Assembly: GCA_016930435.1 (NCBI GenBank)
Contig: JAFGGQ010000063.1
Coordinates: 1 to 41,844 of the forward strand
Direction: 5' to 3'
Origin: a bacterium
Lineage (GTDB): Bacteria; UBP14; UBA6098; JAFGQG01
Length of the DNA: 41,844 nt
Shown here: piece after piece, positions 16,721-24,569 of the stretch
How the letters are laid out: each line of letters starts with the position of its first letter
How positions within the stretch are numbered: position 1 is the stretch's first letter
Translations under genes and position numbers: made by a program
Notes under the pieces: model-generated
Databases searched by the model: none
Seen by the model: the letters and a program-made list of their open reading frames with translations, nothing else
What the model was told of the DNA's origin: nothing

Positions 16721-17656
16721 TCAGGTTGAATCAGCAAAATCCTCTTCTGCTAATGATGTAAAAAGGGAGTATTTTTCACCAAACTGGGCCAGGAACTCTA
16801 CGCTGAAAGCCCTTAACGTATAAGGTATCGGCAGGGTAACTACCGTGCCTATATAAGGAATAATGAGCAGTATAAATCCGATGCAGCATGTTGCGAGACC
16901 AGCAGCAGCAACCAGGAAGAAGATGGCCACTTTAAGCACCATAACGATTAATCCGTATAGTAAGAAGTAGCCCATTTTTTCTTTAAAGATGGATAAAAAT
17001 AGTCCCCAGGCCTGGTTTGTACGTATTTTGTGCTTATACATCAGGGGCACTATAAAATCATTCAGGAACAAGGAAATATAAGCAGTAATTATGAGCATGG
17101 CCAGAAATAGCAAGCCCATACCCATTATTGGCAATAGATAGCTGATCCAGGTTAACCCGTTGAAATAAAAACCGCTTAAGGTCAAAAAACAAAACGTCAG
17201 GTATCCGATGAAAACCATTGCCAGTATGATCCCGTAACCTAACCGCCAGAGGAAAAGGGCATTACCCTGCTCCCTGTAATCATACCAGGGCCCCTTAACT
17301 TCAGAGCAATTCCGAACAACATTGTGAAGAAACATGAATTTACCCCGGGAACTGAGCCAATTCAACAAAAGAATGATCAAGATTACCAGCAATACAAAAA
17401 ACACAATCAACGCTGACCAGAAAGGATGAGCCCGGAGCCATTCCATAGCCATGGATGGGAATTCGAATATCTTCCCGATATCCCAATCTCTACTCCGGTT
17501 ACCGATTGAGCTGCCACGGTGAAAGCCATCGGTCAATTCGGCTAAGAAAGCGGTAAAACCTATCACAAACCATTTGGTCAGATCAAAAGGCTTGAAGAGG
17601 GCTTGAACCATTTTTTTCCAGGCCCTTGAAAAAGGCTCAATAAATGCGATATTCAT
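16721..17656 (-). CDS. Multipass membrane protein (DUF7544-like)
   Basis: A 311-residue protein with about six to seven membrane helices. The start MNIAFIEPFSRAWKKMVQAL then FKPFDLTKWFVIGFTAFLAE resembles the DUF7544/glycerophosphodiester-phosphodiesterase-membrane-domain-like family found in many FCB and archaeal genomes, whose role is unknown. The ATG is placed behind GGAG with 4-base spacing. About 240 bases upstream (17657-17894) hold no gene and no clear structure. The gene appears monocistronic. The family name is from memory of the N-terminal pattern and should be treated as moderate. Confidence 0.6.
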   Translation of the reverse strand: MNIAFIEPFSRAWKKMVQALFKPFDLTKWFVIGFTAFLAELTDGFHRGSSIGNRSRDWDIGKIFEFPSMAMEWLRAHPFWSALIVFFVLLVILIILLLNWLSSRGKFMFLHNVVRNCSEVKGPWYDYREQGNALFLWRLGYGIILAMVFIGYLTFCFLTLSGFYFNGLTWISYLLPIMGMGLLFLAMLIITAYISLFLNDFIVPLMYKHKIRTNQAWGLFLSIFKEKMGYFLLYGLIVMVLKVAIFFLVAAAGLATCCIGFILLIIPYIGTVVTLPIPYTLRAFSVEFLAQFGEKYSLFTSLAEEDFADST

Positions 17657-17894
17657 AAATTCTCCATCTTGAAAAGAAATATAAAATTACAGTACGAATT
17701 TTAAAAATATAGTAATATTATAAACGCAGGATTCCAATTGTGCAACATATTATTTGTGAAATGCCTCACCCTAAATTGGACTTTGTCCGGTTTAGGCTTA
17801 ATCAGTGCATTCTCTGCAAAAAAATAGCCACTAATTCACCAATCAAAACGAATGGGAAAAAACTCCGAATATTTTAAACCTAATAAAAATTATT

Positions 17895-18926
17895 TTAATC
17901 CAAAGAGACAACGCGATTTTTGCCCTCTTCTTTCGCTCTGTACATTCGCTCATCGGCTTTGGTGATCAATTCCTTGATTTGATTTCGGTAATTTTGGCCG
18001 ATAATTTGTTCCGATACCCCTATACTTGCTGTAGTAGGTACTGAATCAAGATTACTCTCAAAAATCTTTGCTCGGACTTTTTCAGCAATTTGATTAGCCA
18101 TACCAGTTTGGGGATCATAGAACAAGGCAATGAATTCGTCGCCTCCGTAACGGGCCAACAGGTCGGAACTGCGGATGTTATCCATTAAAATCAGGGCAAT
18201 GCTTTTAAGGATTCTATCGCCTTCCTGATGGCCATAATTGTCGTTGATCAGCTTAAAATTATCGATATCGACCATCATTATTCCCAATCTATGATGATTT
18301 CTGCTGGCCAGGGCAGCTAATTGGGAAGCATTACCCAGGAAGGTTCTCATATTCAGCAAGCCGGTAAGACTATCCTGTTGAGCTTGATGGGCAAGCTTTT
18401 GGTTCTCCTTCCATAGCTGTTGCAATGTATCACCAAGCATTTCCATTTCCGGGGTAACATCCCCGAATTTGACCAGGCCTTCAATGAACCTGTTGAGGTG
18501 ACTCTGATAGCCCTCTTCAGGGTTGGGACATTCTGTAGCAAACAGGTGGAGTGTATGAAAAAGGGTACTGAAAGTGGGATGAAGAAAGTGAAATTCCATC
18601 CGGTAGGCCATCTGAAAAGCATTACTGTCGCTATTGATGGGTTCATATTTATGGACCAGATCCTGGGCTTTTTGGTATGTTGTGCGGAGATCTTCAAGTA
18701 TCTTAAGTGGTTGTTCAAGAACTGGGGGCAATTTTCTTTCCCGGGCATAGTCCAAAAGCGCCTTCCAAAAAGTTATATGCTGTTTTTCTTCCGCTGCCAT
18801 GATTTTCCAGAAATCACTCAGCACCTCGGATGAAGCTACATCAGCAAACCGGAGATAGGTCTCATGTGCCAGGGAATCCAACTTAAGGCAAATATCCAGT
18901 ATAGAATATATCAAATCATCAGGCAT
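17895..18926 (-). CDS. Ferritin-like domain fused to a GGDEF diguanylate cyclase
   Basis: The first 160 residues of this 343-residue protein are helical and carry ferritin/rubrerythrin-type ligands: E22 in HETYLRF and E47-x2-H50 in AAEEKQH. The C-terminal part (about 185-343) is a GGDEF domain with substrate-site VDIDNFKLINDNYGHQEGD and catalytic RYGGDEF near 258-264. An allosteric I-site RSSD sits 5 residues before GGDEF. It should make cyclic di-GMP, and the N-terminal di-iron-like domain is a plausible oxygen, peroxide or iron sensor. It is cytosolic with no signal peptide. The start follows GGAGGTG with good spacing. Monocistronic. Confidence 0.85.
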   Translation of the reverse strand: MPDDLIYSILDICLKLDSLAHETYLRFADVASSEVLSDFWKIMAAEEKQHITFWKALLDYARERKLPPVLEQPLKILEDLRTTYQKAQDLVHKYEPINSDSNAFQMAYRMEFHFLHPTFSTLFHTLHLFATECPNPEEGYQSHLNRFIEGLVKFGDVTPEMEMLGDTLQQLWKENQKLAHQAQQDSLTGLLNMRTFLGNASQLAALASRNHHRLGIMMVDIDNFKLINDNYGHQEGDRILKSIALILMDNIRSSDLLARYGGDEFIALFYDPQTGMANQIAEKVRAKIFESNLDSVPTTASIGVSEQIIGQNYRNQIKELITKADERMYRAKEEGKNRVVSLD

Positions 18927-19062
18927 TAATCACCTCCAGCCCAAAGCCAGCAAAATTATAATCAGCAGAGCCTTACAACAATTAAATTATAAATTAAATC
19001 ATCAAAGTCAAATTTATTCATTTTATGACTTCTCAAAGCAGGGAATTACTGCTAACCTACTA

Positions 19063-19470
19063 TTAAGGTTTTTCCCCGGCGGGGCAGCTCAGGCTCACCA
19101 GTCTTGGAGGATTCTTGGGATTAGGTTGATCATAGTCATCCTGCCGGAAATGTAACCACATAATATCTTTCTCATCATCTTCCTGCGATCCGTATCCCAG
19201 TGAATATCCACCCTGAAGATGATTCCCGGTCATCCTGTCGGGAGGGCCAAGTTTTTCAACTACTTCGGCCAGGGTCGTCCCCAGTGGCAGGTAACCAAGC
19301 CGGTATAATTCCAGCACTGCTTTTTGCAATCCAGCATTATCCTGTTCTGAACGGGCGTTGCTGAAGTTCTCCAGGTTTTGCTTGATCAATCTGGCTTTTT
19401 TTTCGGGCTGGTTTCCACAGGAGATGATCATTATTAAAATTAGAAAAAGCCAGACCCCGTGTTTTATCAT
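19063..19470 (-). CDS. Small lipoprotein, unknown (BamE-like motif)
   Basis: A 135-residue protein starting MIKHGVWLFLILIMIISCGN. The lipobox IISC gives a lipid-modified cysteine at position 18. The mature part has one segment, GTTLAEVVEKLGPPDRM, that resembles the Gx-t-xxEVxxxLGxPD turn of SmpA/OmlA (BamE-like) proteins, but the overall family is not certain. I prefer the ATG at 19470, as it gives a classic signal peptide; an in-frame extension of 15 residues upstream would spoil it. The SD is weak (GCGGGG). Confidence 0.6.
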   Translation of the reverse strand: MIKHGVWLFLILIMIISCGNQPEKKARLIKQNLENFSNARSEQDNAGLQKAVLELYRLGYLPLGTTLAEVVEKLGPPDRMTGNHLQGGYSLGYGSQEDDEKDIMWLHFRQDDYDQPNPKNPPRLVSLSCPAGEKP

Positions 19471-19661
19471 TTTACCCCGCTTAAAATTAGTATTTCTGTT
19501 AAGCTTCAGACCCATCCAAATGGTGATCGTAAAAGCATCGGATTTCGATTAGAAAACCGCTTTGAAATCGGATAATCTAACTTGAGAACCCCTTCCAGTC
19601 CTTTTATTATTAGTAATTATGCTTACCTTACCGTACGCTTTCGTTGCGAAAGTTTGGGTTA

Positions 19662-19907
19662 TTACTTTATATCTTCTATACCGGGAAGGCTCTCCTTTTT
19701 CTTTTTAGAAAAGCTTTTTCGCCAGGCGAAGATAAAAGCGATAGCGCATATTATCTCCACTACAACGATGACAATATCGAGGGTTAAACCGAATGTGTCC
19801 TGGGGAAGCTGCTGGATATAGCGTATCATCCCCACCAACTGAGCCAAAGCCAGGGCTAAAAATATTATGGCGGCAATAAGGTAACCGCGTGTGGAATTGT
19901 TTTTCAT
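19662..19907 (-). CDS. Small two-helix membrane protein
   Basis: An 81-residue protein with two membrane helices (about 9-28 and 43-63) and a Lys/Ser-rich cytoplasmic tail (RKSFSKKKKES). The ATG lies 5 bases behind a perfect AAGGAGG, so the gene is very likely real. No family was recognised. Between it and the lipoprotein gene downstream are 190 bases with a perfect hairpin CTTTCG-TTG-CGAAAG (19638-19652) just after the stop codon. Confidence 0.7.
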   Translation of the reverse strand: MKNNSTRGYLIAAIIFLALALAQLVGMIRYIQQLPQDTFGLTLDIVIVVVEIICAIAFIFAWRKSFSKKKKESLPGIEDIK

Positions 19908-19929
19908 GCAAACCTCCTTAGTACATAAA

Positions 19930-19963
19930 ATAATCCCTTCACCAGTATAGGCAAAGGGATTAT
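19930..19963 (-). terminator. Intrinsic terminator of the GyrI-like gene
   Basis: ATAATCCCTT (19930-19939) and AAGGGATTAT (19954-19963) form a perfect 10-bp stem with a 14-base loop. Read on the minus strand it is followed by TTTATG, and it sits 37 bases after the stop codon of the gene at 20000-20599. Confidence 0.6.
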
Positions 19964-19999
19964 GTAAATAAATCCTTCAAAAAGTGAATTCGGTACTTA

Positions 20000-20599
20000 T
20001 TATTCTTCGGCCTTTGTGACCGGAACGAATATCTCGGACTGGATAGTTATAACCCCATTCTCGTCAGGTACTGGTGCGCTCAAGTATCTTTCCATAATCG
20101 GTCCTTCGGGGACCATATTATTCTCGGCTATCCAATTGTAGAGTTCGGTATAAGTTTGCTCCATTTCAGGGGCTTCCATAGGGCCCTTATATTCGGTCCG
20201 GGCAAGCATTCGGTACTCCCAGGTCTTAAGAACCAGCGGTTCTTTCACCTCGGTACCTTCAGGGACTATAAAGCCGACTTCCCAGGAGAGTTTTTCCTCA
20301 GGTGTAACATTGGGGTTGTCATAGTAGATCCCAAAAGCGATTTCTTTCATAGACAATCCCTGCATTGTCCCGGCGGTATAAAGGGTGCCGAAGGCAGTTT
20401 CATGCTGGTTATAGGACCCGGTCATTTCAACTGCACAATAGGTGAATGGCTGCATTTCTATTATCTGGAATACGGGGACTGGAGTATGAACTGATACAGG
20501 GGCTGGTGGTGGCGGGGGCTCTGATTCCTGTGCTATTAATAAGGTGCTGAATCCTGCCAGGATGATCATTATCACAAAGAACAAAAGGACCTTCTTCAT
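20000..20599 (-). CDS. Exported GyrI-like effector-binding-domain protein
   Basis: This 199-residue protein has a signal peptide (KKVLLFFVIMIILAGFSTLL, cleavage near IAQE), a Pro-rich linker (ESEPPPPPAPV), and a GyrI-like/BmrR-type small-molecule-binding domain (about 45-195). That domain carries the two-fold pattern FGTLYTAGTMQGLSM, IAFGIYYDNPNVTPEEKLSW and the closing IQSEIFVPV. Cytosolic relatives bind hydrophobic drugs, or inhibit gyrase in the case of SbmC. A secreted version most likely acts as a periplasmic ligand-binding protein. The start follows GAGGTATT. A terminator hairpin lies downstream. The 224 bases upstream are AT-rich and hold no gene. Confidence 0.75.
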   Translation of the reverse strand: MKKVLLFFVIMIILAGFSTLLIAQESEPPPPPAPVSVHTPVPVFQIIEMQPFTYCAVEMTGSYNQHETAFGTLYTAGTMQGLSMKEIAFGIYYDNPNVTPEEKLSWEVGFIVPEGTEVKEPLVLKTWEYRMLARTEYKGPMEAPEMEQTYTELYNWIAENNMVPEGPIMERYLSAPVPDENGVITIQSEIFVPVTKAEE

Positions 20600-20802
20600 A
20601 ATACCTCCTCGTTTTTATTATTTCTTTCCTGGTACTGAATGACTTTTCAATTTATACAACATCATAAGTAAAAACAAGAGAAATTTTCGAGAAGACAGAT
20701 ATTTTCAAATCCTGATTACTACTTAATAATAAAAACAAAGAAAAATAAAAAAGGAAAAAACAGTATATTTTCATATTCAAGAAAGGGTTTGCAAAAGAGA
20801 AG

Positions 20803-20825
20803 AGAAATAAAAGCCTATTGGCCTT
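20803..20825 (-). terminator. Intrinsic terminator of the SET/MGMT operon
   Basis: On the minus strand AAGGCC-AATA-GGCTTT forms a 6-bp stem with one G-T wobble, overlapping the stop codon of the SET gene, and is followed by TTATTT. Plus-strand arms are 20810-20815 and 20820-20825. Confidence 0.5.
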
Positions 20826-21351
20826 ACGCCTGATGGTTTTCCTTCAATACCAGTATCCGCTTATTCAAGAGGGGTGAGAAATGGCCTTCGTAGAGTTTCT
20901 GCAAAGCCGGAATTTTCCAATCCTGACCGGTCACCCTTCCCCGGCATAATGGCGAACCGCAATGACAATGCCATTTTGAAATATAATTATCTTCGCATTG
21001 GAAAAGCCCATAATCAATCGTCAGCTCTTCACCCGAGTGAACATTTCTCCGGGCTGTAAGAGTAAAAGCATCCTCCATCCATAGGGTGGGGTCACAGGAA
21101 TGATTGACCAGATAGGCTTCTTCTTTAATCCCGGCATCATAGCTGTAGAGATCCTCGTCCCAGCGCATAACTTCCTCCCCCTTTTTTCCGAGTTCCTCAA
21201 TCCCTTTGCGGTCTGTGAAATAACCTCCCCAGATGACCACTACTTCGTCCTTCCGGATATCCGATCTGGCGAACATTCCAAGTCCCTGTATGGTGCTTTT
21301 ACAGACTTCTAATCGGGGATTTACCCAACATTTTTTATGGTATATAGCCAT
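20824..21351 (-). CDS. SET-domain protein lysine methyltransferase
   Basis: A 175-residue SET protein. Visible motifs are GLGMFARSDIRKDEVV (SET-I start, AdoMet-side GxG at 23-25), NHSCDP at 83-88 and GEELTIDYG at 107-115 (catalytic Tyr114). A post-SET cysteine cluster WHCHCGSPLC (C129, C131, C136) with C119 likely holds one zinc. These are the features of eukaryote-like SET methyltransferases, which are patchily found in bacteria. The substrate is unknown; ribosomal or nucleoid proteins are candidates. The ATG is 6 bases behind the stop of the alkyltransferase gene with no strong SD, so translation is probably coupled. Confidence 0.85.
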   Translation of the reverse strand: MAIYHKKCWVNPRLEVCKSTIQGLGMFARSDIRKDEVVVIWGGYFTDRKGIEELGKKGEEVMRWDEDLYSYDAGIKEEAYLVNHSCDPTLWMEDAFTLTARRNVHSGEELTIDYGLFQCEDNYISKWHCHCGSPLCRGRVTGQDWKIPALQKLYEGHFSPLLNKRILVLKENHQA

Positions 21352-21357
21352 GTTCTT

Positions 21358-21918
21358 TTAATAGAATATAGAGGGTTCGATCAATTTAAAATTTTCATCA
21401 AAACAATGTCCTTCAAGCTCTAAAAGATTGTGTTTGAATTCTGAACCAAATTGGAATCCCCCTGGCGAAAAATCACTTAGCACGGTTCTGTGACAGGGAA
21501 TAATAATGGGGAAGGGATTCCGCGCAAGTGCGTTACCCACAGCCCGAAAACCGCCGGGCTTGCCCAAATACTTTGCCAATCGGCCATAAGTGGAAATATA
21601 GCCACGGGGGATTCTATACTCAGCCTCTAAAACCCTCCTCTGAAAAGGGGAACAAATATCCAAACAAACTTTGTCCAGTGAAAATTCAATGGGTTCACCA
21701 GCCAGAAAAGCCCGGATATCATCAGATAACTTTTTGATATCATAGCAAACATCTCCACGGCTATTATAATACTGACTATTTAAAATTTTTTCTGCAGGAT
21801 AGAGGGAACTTGACAACAGCACCCTCATTATCTTCGGACTCCCTTTATACTCCCCCCATACCAGGATGAATTCACCAAAGGGGCTTGGTGAAGAATAGTA
21901 GTTTAAATGATTAGACAT
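21358..21918 (-). CDS. ogt: Methylated-DNA-protein-cysteine methyltransferase (MGMT/Ogt)
   Basis: This 186-residue protein carries the active-site motif IPCHRTV (C142) followed by FSPGGFQFGSEFKHNLLELEG. The helix-turn-helix region STYGRLAKYLGKPGGFRAVGNAL with its arginine finger is also present. It removes O6-alkyl groups from guanine in a suicidal, single-turnover reaction. Length is typical of Ogt without the Ada N-domain. It forms a two-gene operon with the SET methyltransferase. The SD is weak (GAGC). The 260-base upstream region contains two stable hairpins. Confidence 0.9.
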   Translation of the reverse strand: MSNHLNYYSSPSPFGEFILVWGEYKGSPKIMRVLLSSSLYPAEKILNSQYYNSRGDVCYDIKKLSDDIRAFLAGEPIEFSLDKVCLDICSPFQRRVLEAEYRIPRGYISTYGRLAKYLGKPGGFRAVGNALARNPFPIIIPCHRTVLSDFSPGGFQFGSEFKHNLLELEGHCFDENFKLIEPSIFY

Positions 21919-22003
21919 GCTCGTTGATAATAAGTTAGATTATATTGGGCTTCTGTTTATTTTTTCGATTTTGTTTATACAGATACAGATTTGACGCAAT
22001 GGG

Positions 22004-22068
22004 AGCATTTTCTCGAAATGCTTTATGCAAATTATTACGCAAAGGACTTAAAAAAAATTTACCTTTGC
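22004..22068 (-). promoter_or_regulatory. Two adjacent hairpins upstream of the ogt/SET operon
   Basis: AGCATTT (22004-22010) and AAATGCT (22016-22022) make a perfect 7-bp stem with a 5-base loop, extendable by G-T pairs. GCAAAGG (22039-22045) and CCTTTGC (22062-22068) make a second perfect 7-bp stem around an A/T-rich 16-base loop. Neither has a T-run on the minus strand, so terminators are unlikely. They fill the middle of a 261-base gene-free stretch (21919-22179) in which no coding signal is seen. Confidence 0.35.
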
Positions 22069-22179
22069 AGTCCGCAATTTTTCTTCGCGGGAAATGGGTC
22101 CTTGTCTGATTGCTATAATTTAGCACAGTAGTTCCGATTAATTTGTACACAAATATCTTAAGGTGCGCAAATGGACCAC

Positions 22180-23166
22180 TCAGTCTTTGCCCATGATCTC
22201 CCGGACTGCTCCAATGACTGCATCGTGGATAATTCCGTTAGTGGCCAGTATCCCCCGGTTATTGACCAATTTCCGGGCAACTGAGAAATCCAGGGGTTGG
22301 TTATCGAAATCGGTTACTTTTCCTCCGGCCTCGGTTACGATGATAGCGCCGGCGGCATGGTCCCAGATGTTTTCCCGGTAATTTATGTCGCGGGGTACCC
22401 GGATATAGATGCCTGCCTCCCCACGGGCAACGGCTGCATATTTGCATTGGCTATCCATACGCAGGGATGGGCGGGTAATCCCAACTTTATCCGCTATTCG
22501 GGCGTGTATAGAGTGCGATACGTGAGCGCTTTCCACGGATTCGGTAAATCGAAGACCAGCAGTGCTATTCGGACTACTCACCGAGATGGGGAAAATTTCG
22601 GGCTGGGTGTAACCTTGCATCCAGGCTCCGCCAGTTCGGGTGGCATAAAAAATACAGCCTCTTAATGTATTGGGATTGTTCGGTTCCACTGGGTATTTGG
22701 GCCCACCCAGGATCCCCAGCACAACCTCACCATCCTCGACAAGGGCCAGGGCAATGGCATATTGATCCCCCCGCAGGAAACCCTTGGTGCCGTCAACGGG
22801 ATCGATAGTCCAGTAACGACCGGACGAACTGGGCTCACCACGGCCATGTTCAAGAAGCTCTATTATTACTCCCCGGTCATGCCCCGGAAGATATTGACCA
22901 GTATAATGCCAGACCTTGTCCAACAACTCCTCATTCTGACCCAGTGAGGCGCTGTCCTCCTCCGCCACAATGGGGATATCAGGAAAAGCCCTTAAAAGCT
23001 CCATGGTAATAACTACCTGACTGCCGATGTCGGCAACGGTCACAGGAGAATGGTCAAACTTTTTCATGGAATCCTCTTCGGTTAAACCCTCCCGTACTTT
23101 CATGCACAGCGAAGAAGCCTTCCTGACCACATTTAAGCATATTTCAAGTTCACGATCTAAATACAT
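22180..23166 (-). CDS. 3'(2'),5'-bisphosphate nucleotidase (Hal2/CysQ-like)
   Basis: A 328-residue inositol-monophosphatase-superfamily enzyme. Motifs are VAEEDS (about 69-74), WTIDPVDGTKGFLRGDQYAI (the D-P-x-D-G-T-x-G-F metal site, extended in the way typical of Hal2/SAL1 enzymes), and near the C-terminus IWDHAAGAIIVTEAGG. These enzymes hydrolyse 3'-phosphoadenosine 5'-phosphate to AMP, clearing a by-product of sulfate assimilation and sulfotransfer. No sulfate-reduction gene is near, though a cysteine synthase lies 4 kb away on the other strand. The ATG follows AAGGAA. Monocistronic. Confidence 0.85.
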   Translation of the reverse strand: MYLDRELEICLNVVRKASSLCMKVREGLTEEDSMKKFDHSPVTVADIGSQVVITMELLRAFPDIPIVAEEDSASLGQNEELLDKVWHYTGQYLPGHDRGVIIELLEHGRGEPSSSGRYWTIDPVDGTKGFLRGDQYAIALALVEDGEVVLGILGGPKYPVEPNNPNTLRGCIFYATRTGGAWMQGYTQPEIFPISVSSPNSTAGLRFTESVESAHVSHSIHARIADKVGITRPSLRMDSQCKYAAVARGEAGIYIRVPRDINYRENIWDHAAGAIIVTEAGGKVTDFDNQPLDFSVARKLVNNRGILATNGIIHDAVIGAVREIMGKD

Positions 23167-23356
23167 CCCATGTTCCTTTCTAAATAAATGTTGTTATATC
23201 AATATATAAACACATTGAAGAAATTGTCAATAGACTAAAGAAATCCACAATCTACCAAATACCTCTTTGAGCAGGTGCAAAGGTTTTAAAAAAATAACTA
23301 AACTTTTGTCATTGGGGTAATTCACGGTTCAAAACTGTTCTCTGTTATAAAAGCTA

Positions 23357-23384
23357 TTGACTGTTCATATAAAGAAATTATATT
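23357..23384 (+). promoter_or_regulatory. Candidate mscL promoter
   Basis: TTGACT (23357-23362) and TATATT (23379-23384) are spaced 16 bases and lie about 65 bases ahead of the mscL ATG. The rest of the 284-base divergent region between the nucleotidase and mscL shows no gene. Confidence 0.5.
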
Positions 23385-23450
23385 TGCAAGTTATACAAAG
23401 CCAATAATCCTGAATATTGGTGAAATATTCTAAATAAATGGAGGTTTAGT

Positions 23451-23900
23451 ATGTTCAAAGAATTCAAAGAATTTGCCATGCGTGGCCCGGTGATCGATCT
23501 GGCTATTGCAGTGGTATTGGGAGCAGCCTTTGGGGCTATTATCGCTTCACTGGTAGCGGACGTGATCATGCCTCCTATTGGGCTGTTACTGGGCAATGTT
23601 GATTTCTCAAATTTATTTGCGGTACTTAAATCCGGATCAGTATCGGGACCTTATGTATCTTTGGCTGAAGCCAAGGAGGCAGGAGCGGTTACAATCAATT
23701 ACGGGTTATTTCTGATGGCTATCATAAGGTTCGTGATCATTGCCTTCGTCATCTTCATGATAGTGAAAAATATGAACAAGATGAAGCGGAAAGAAGAGGC
23801 TCCACCCGAGGAACCTACCACCAAGGAATGTCCTTATTGTTTCAGTTCCATTGCAATAAAAGCAACCCGTTGTCCAAATTGTACTTCTAATTTAGAATAG
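23451..23900 (+). CDS. mscL: Large-conductance mechanosensitive channel with zinc-ribbon tail
   Basis: The 149-residue protein has the MscL N-terminus [20 protein letters not shown] with the gate-lining first helix (14-45), a periplasmic loop, and a second helix (85-108). MscL opens under membrane tension to release solutes on osmotic downshock. Instead of ending in the usual amphipathic bundle, the tail carries four cysteines, C127-x2-C130 and C141-x2-C144 (CPYC and CPNC), forming a zinc ribbon. MscL proteins with such a ribbon occur in scattered lineages. Start ATG is behind GGAGG. A structured 60-base element lies downstream. Confidence 0.95.
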   Translation: MFKEFKEFAMRGPVIDLAIAVVLGAAFGAIIASLVADVIMPPIGLLLGNVDFSNLFAVLKSGSVSGPYVSLAEAKEAGAVTINYGLFLMAIIRFVIIAFVIFMIVKNMNKMKRKEEAPPEEPTTKECPYCFSSIAIKATRCPNCTSNLE

Positions 23901-23934
23901 GTTGCATCGATAGCAGGTCAAAAGGAAAGGGATT

Positions 23935-23997
23935 GAGTGCGCCTGAAGCTTCCGGAACAATATACCGGACTCCTTGCAGATTGTAAGCTTTGCACTC
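23935..23997. other. Nested hairpin in the mscL 3' region
   Basis: GAGTGC (23935-23940) pairs with GCACTC (23992-23997), and inside it TCCGG (23951-23955) pairs with CCGGA (23965-23969) across a 9-base loop. The strand is undefined. No T-run follows, so it is not a plain intrinsic terminator. The surrounding gene-free stretch 23901-24214 (314 bases) shows no coding frame with a ribosome site. Confidence 0.3.
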
Positions 23998-24214
23998 CTT
24001 AAATTTAGGTGGATTTTTTACAAACAAACCGGTTCTGTTACCACTTTGTTCTTAAAATGAGATGGATATGCAGCTTATTTAAAAACCGCCTAATTTTTTT
24101 AAAAATACCGAGATCGCTACTATAATCTGTTTCCCAATAGGCTAATCATAAGTATGCAAGTAATTCGTTTATAACCCAAAAATTTAAGGATCTAACCGGG
24201 CAGGATAGTATAAA

Positions 24215-24556
24215 TTACTCGTCGAGGTCCGTTGTGTTATAGGAATATGAGACCACGATACCGCGGTCATCGAAGCGCAACACCAAATCCTGGGTTGATG
24301 CTTCCCCAAAAAGGCAATAATGGTATTTTCCATAAGTCCAGGTCCTCATGCCATCCTCTATCCCCACCCTCCAGGGATTGCCGAACATATCCTTAATTTC
24401 CTGTTGAGTGGTTTCATTAAGCTTGATAGTGGGGACCATTTCGGTTGGGAAATCATTCCCGATAGTTGCGCAACCCGCAATGAGAATGGCAATCAAAAGG
24501 ACAAGCAAAAGGGTTGTCCGGTGCTTCTGTGTTTGGCTTAATATTATCTTGTTCAT
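24215..24556 (-). CDS. BamE/SmpA-OmlA-like lipoprotein
   Basis: A 113-residue lipoprotein with signal peptide and lipobox LIAGC (Cys29). The domain pattern is IKLNETTQQEIKDMFGNPW, then WTYGKYHYCLFG, then LVLRFDDRGIVVSYSY. That is the SmpA/OmlA fold shared with BamE, a small outer-membrane subunit of the BAM complex. Many stand-alone members have other, unknown roles. The ATG at 24556 has AGGAGG 9 bases upstream; a longer in-frame extension overlapping the lipocalin gene is unlikely. It follows the lipocalin gene by 13 bases and is in the same operon. Confidence 0.8.
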   Translation of the reverse strand: MNKIILSQTQKHRTTLLLVLLIAILIAGCATIGNDFPTEMVPTIKLNETTQQEIKDMFGNPWRVGIEDGMRTWTYGKYHYCLFGEASTQDLVLRFDDRGIVVSYSYNTTDLDE

Positions 24557-24569
24557 TGTAAATGGCCTC

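Noticed and set aside
21935-22150. 71-codon minus-strand frame between the nucleotidase and ogt
   Set aside because: No ribosome site, biased Lys/Asn composition, and it covers the two hairpins.
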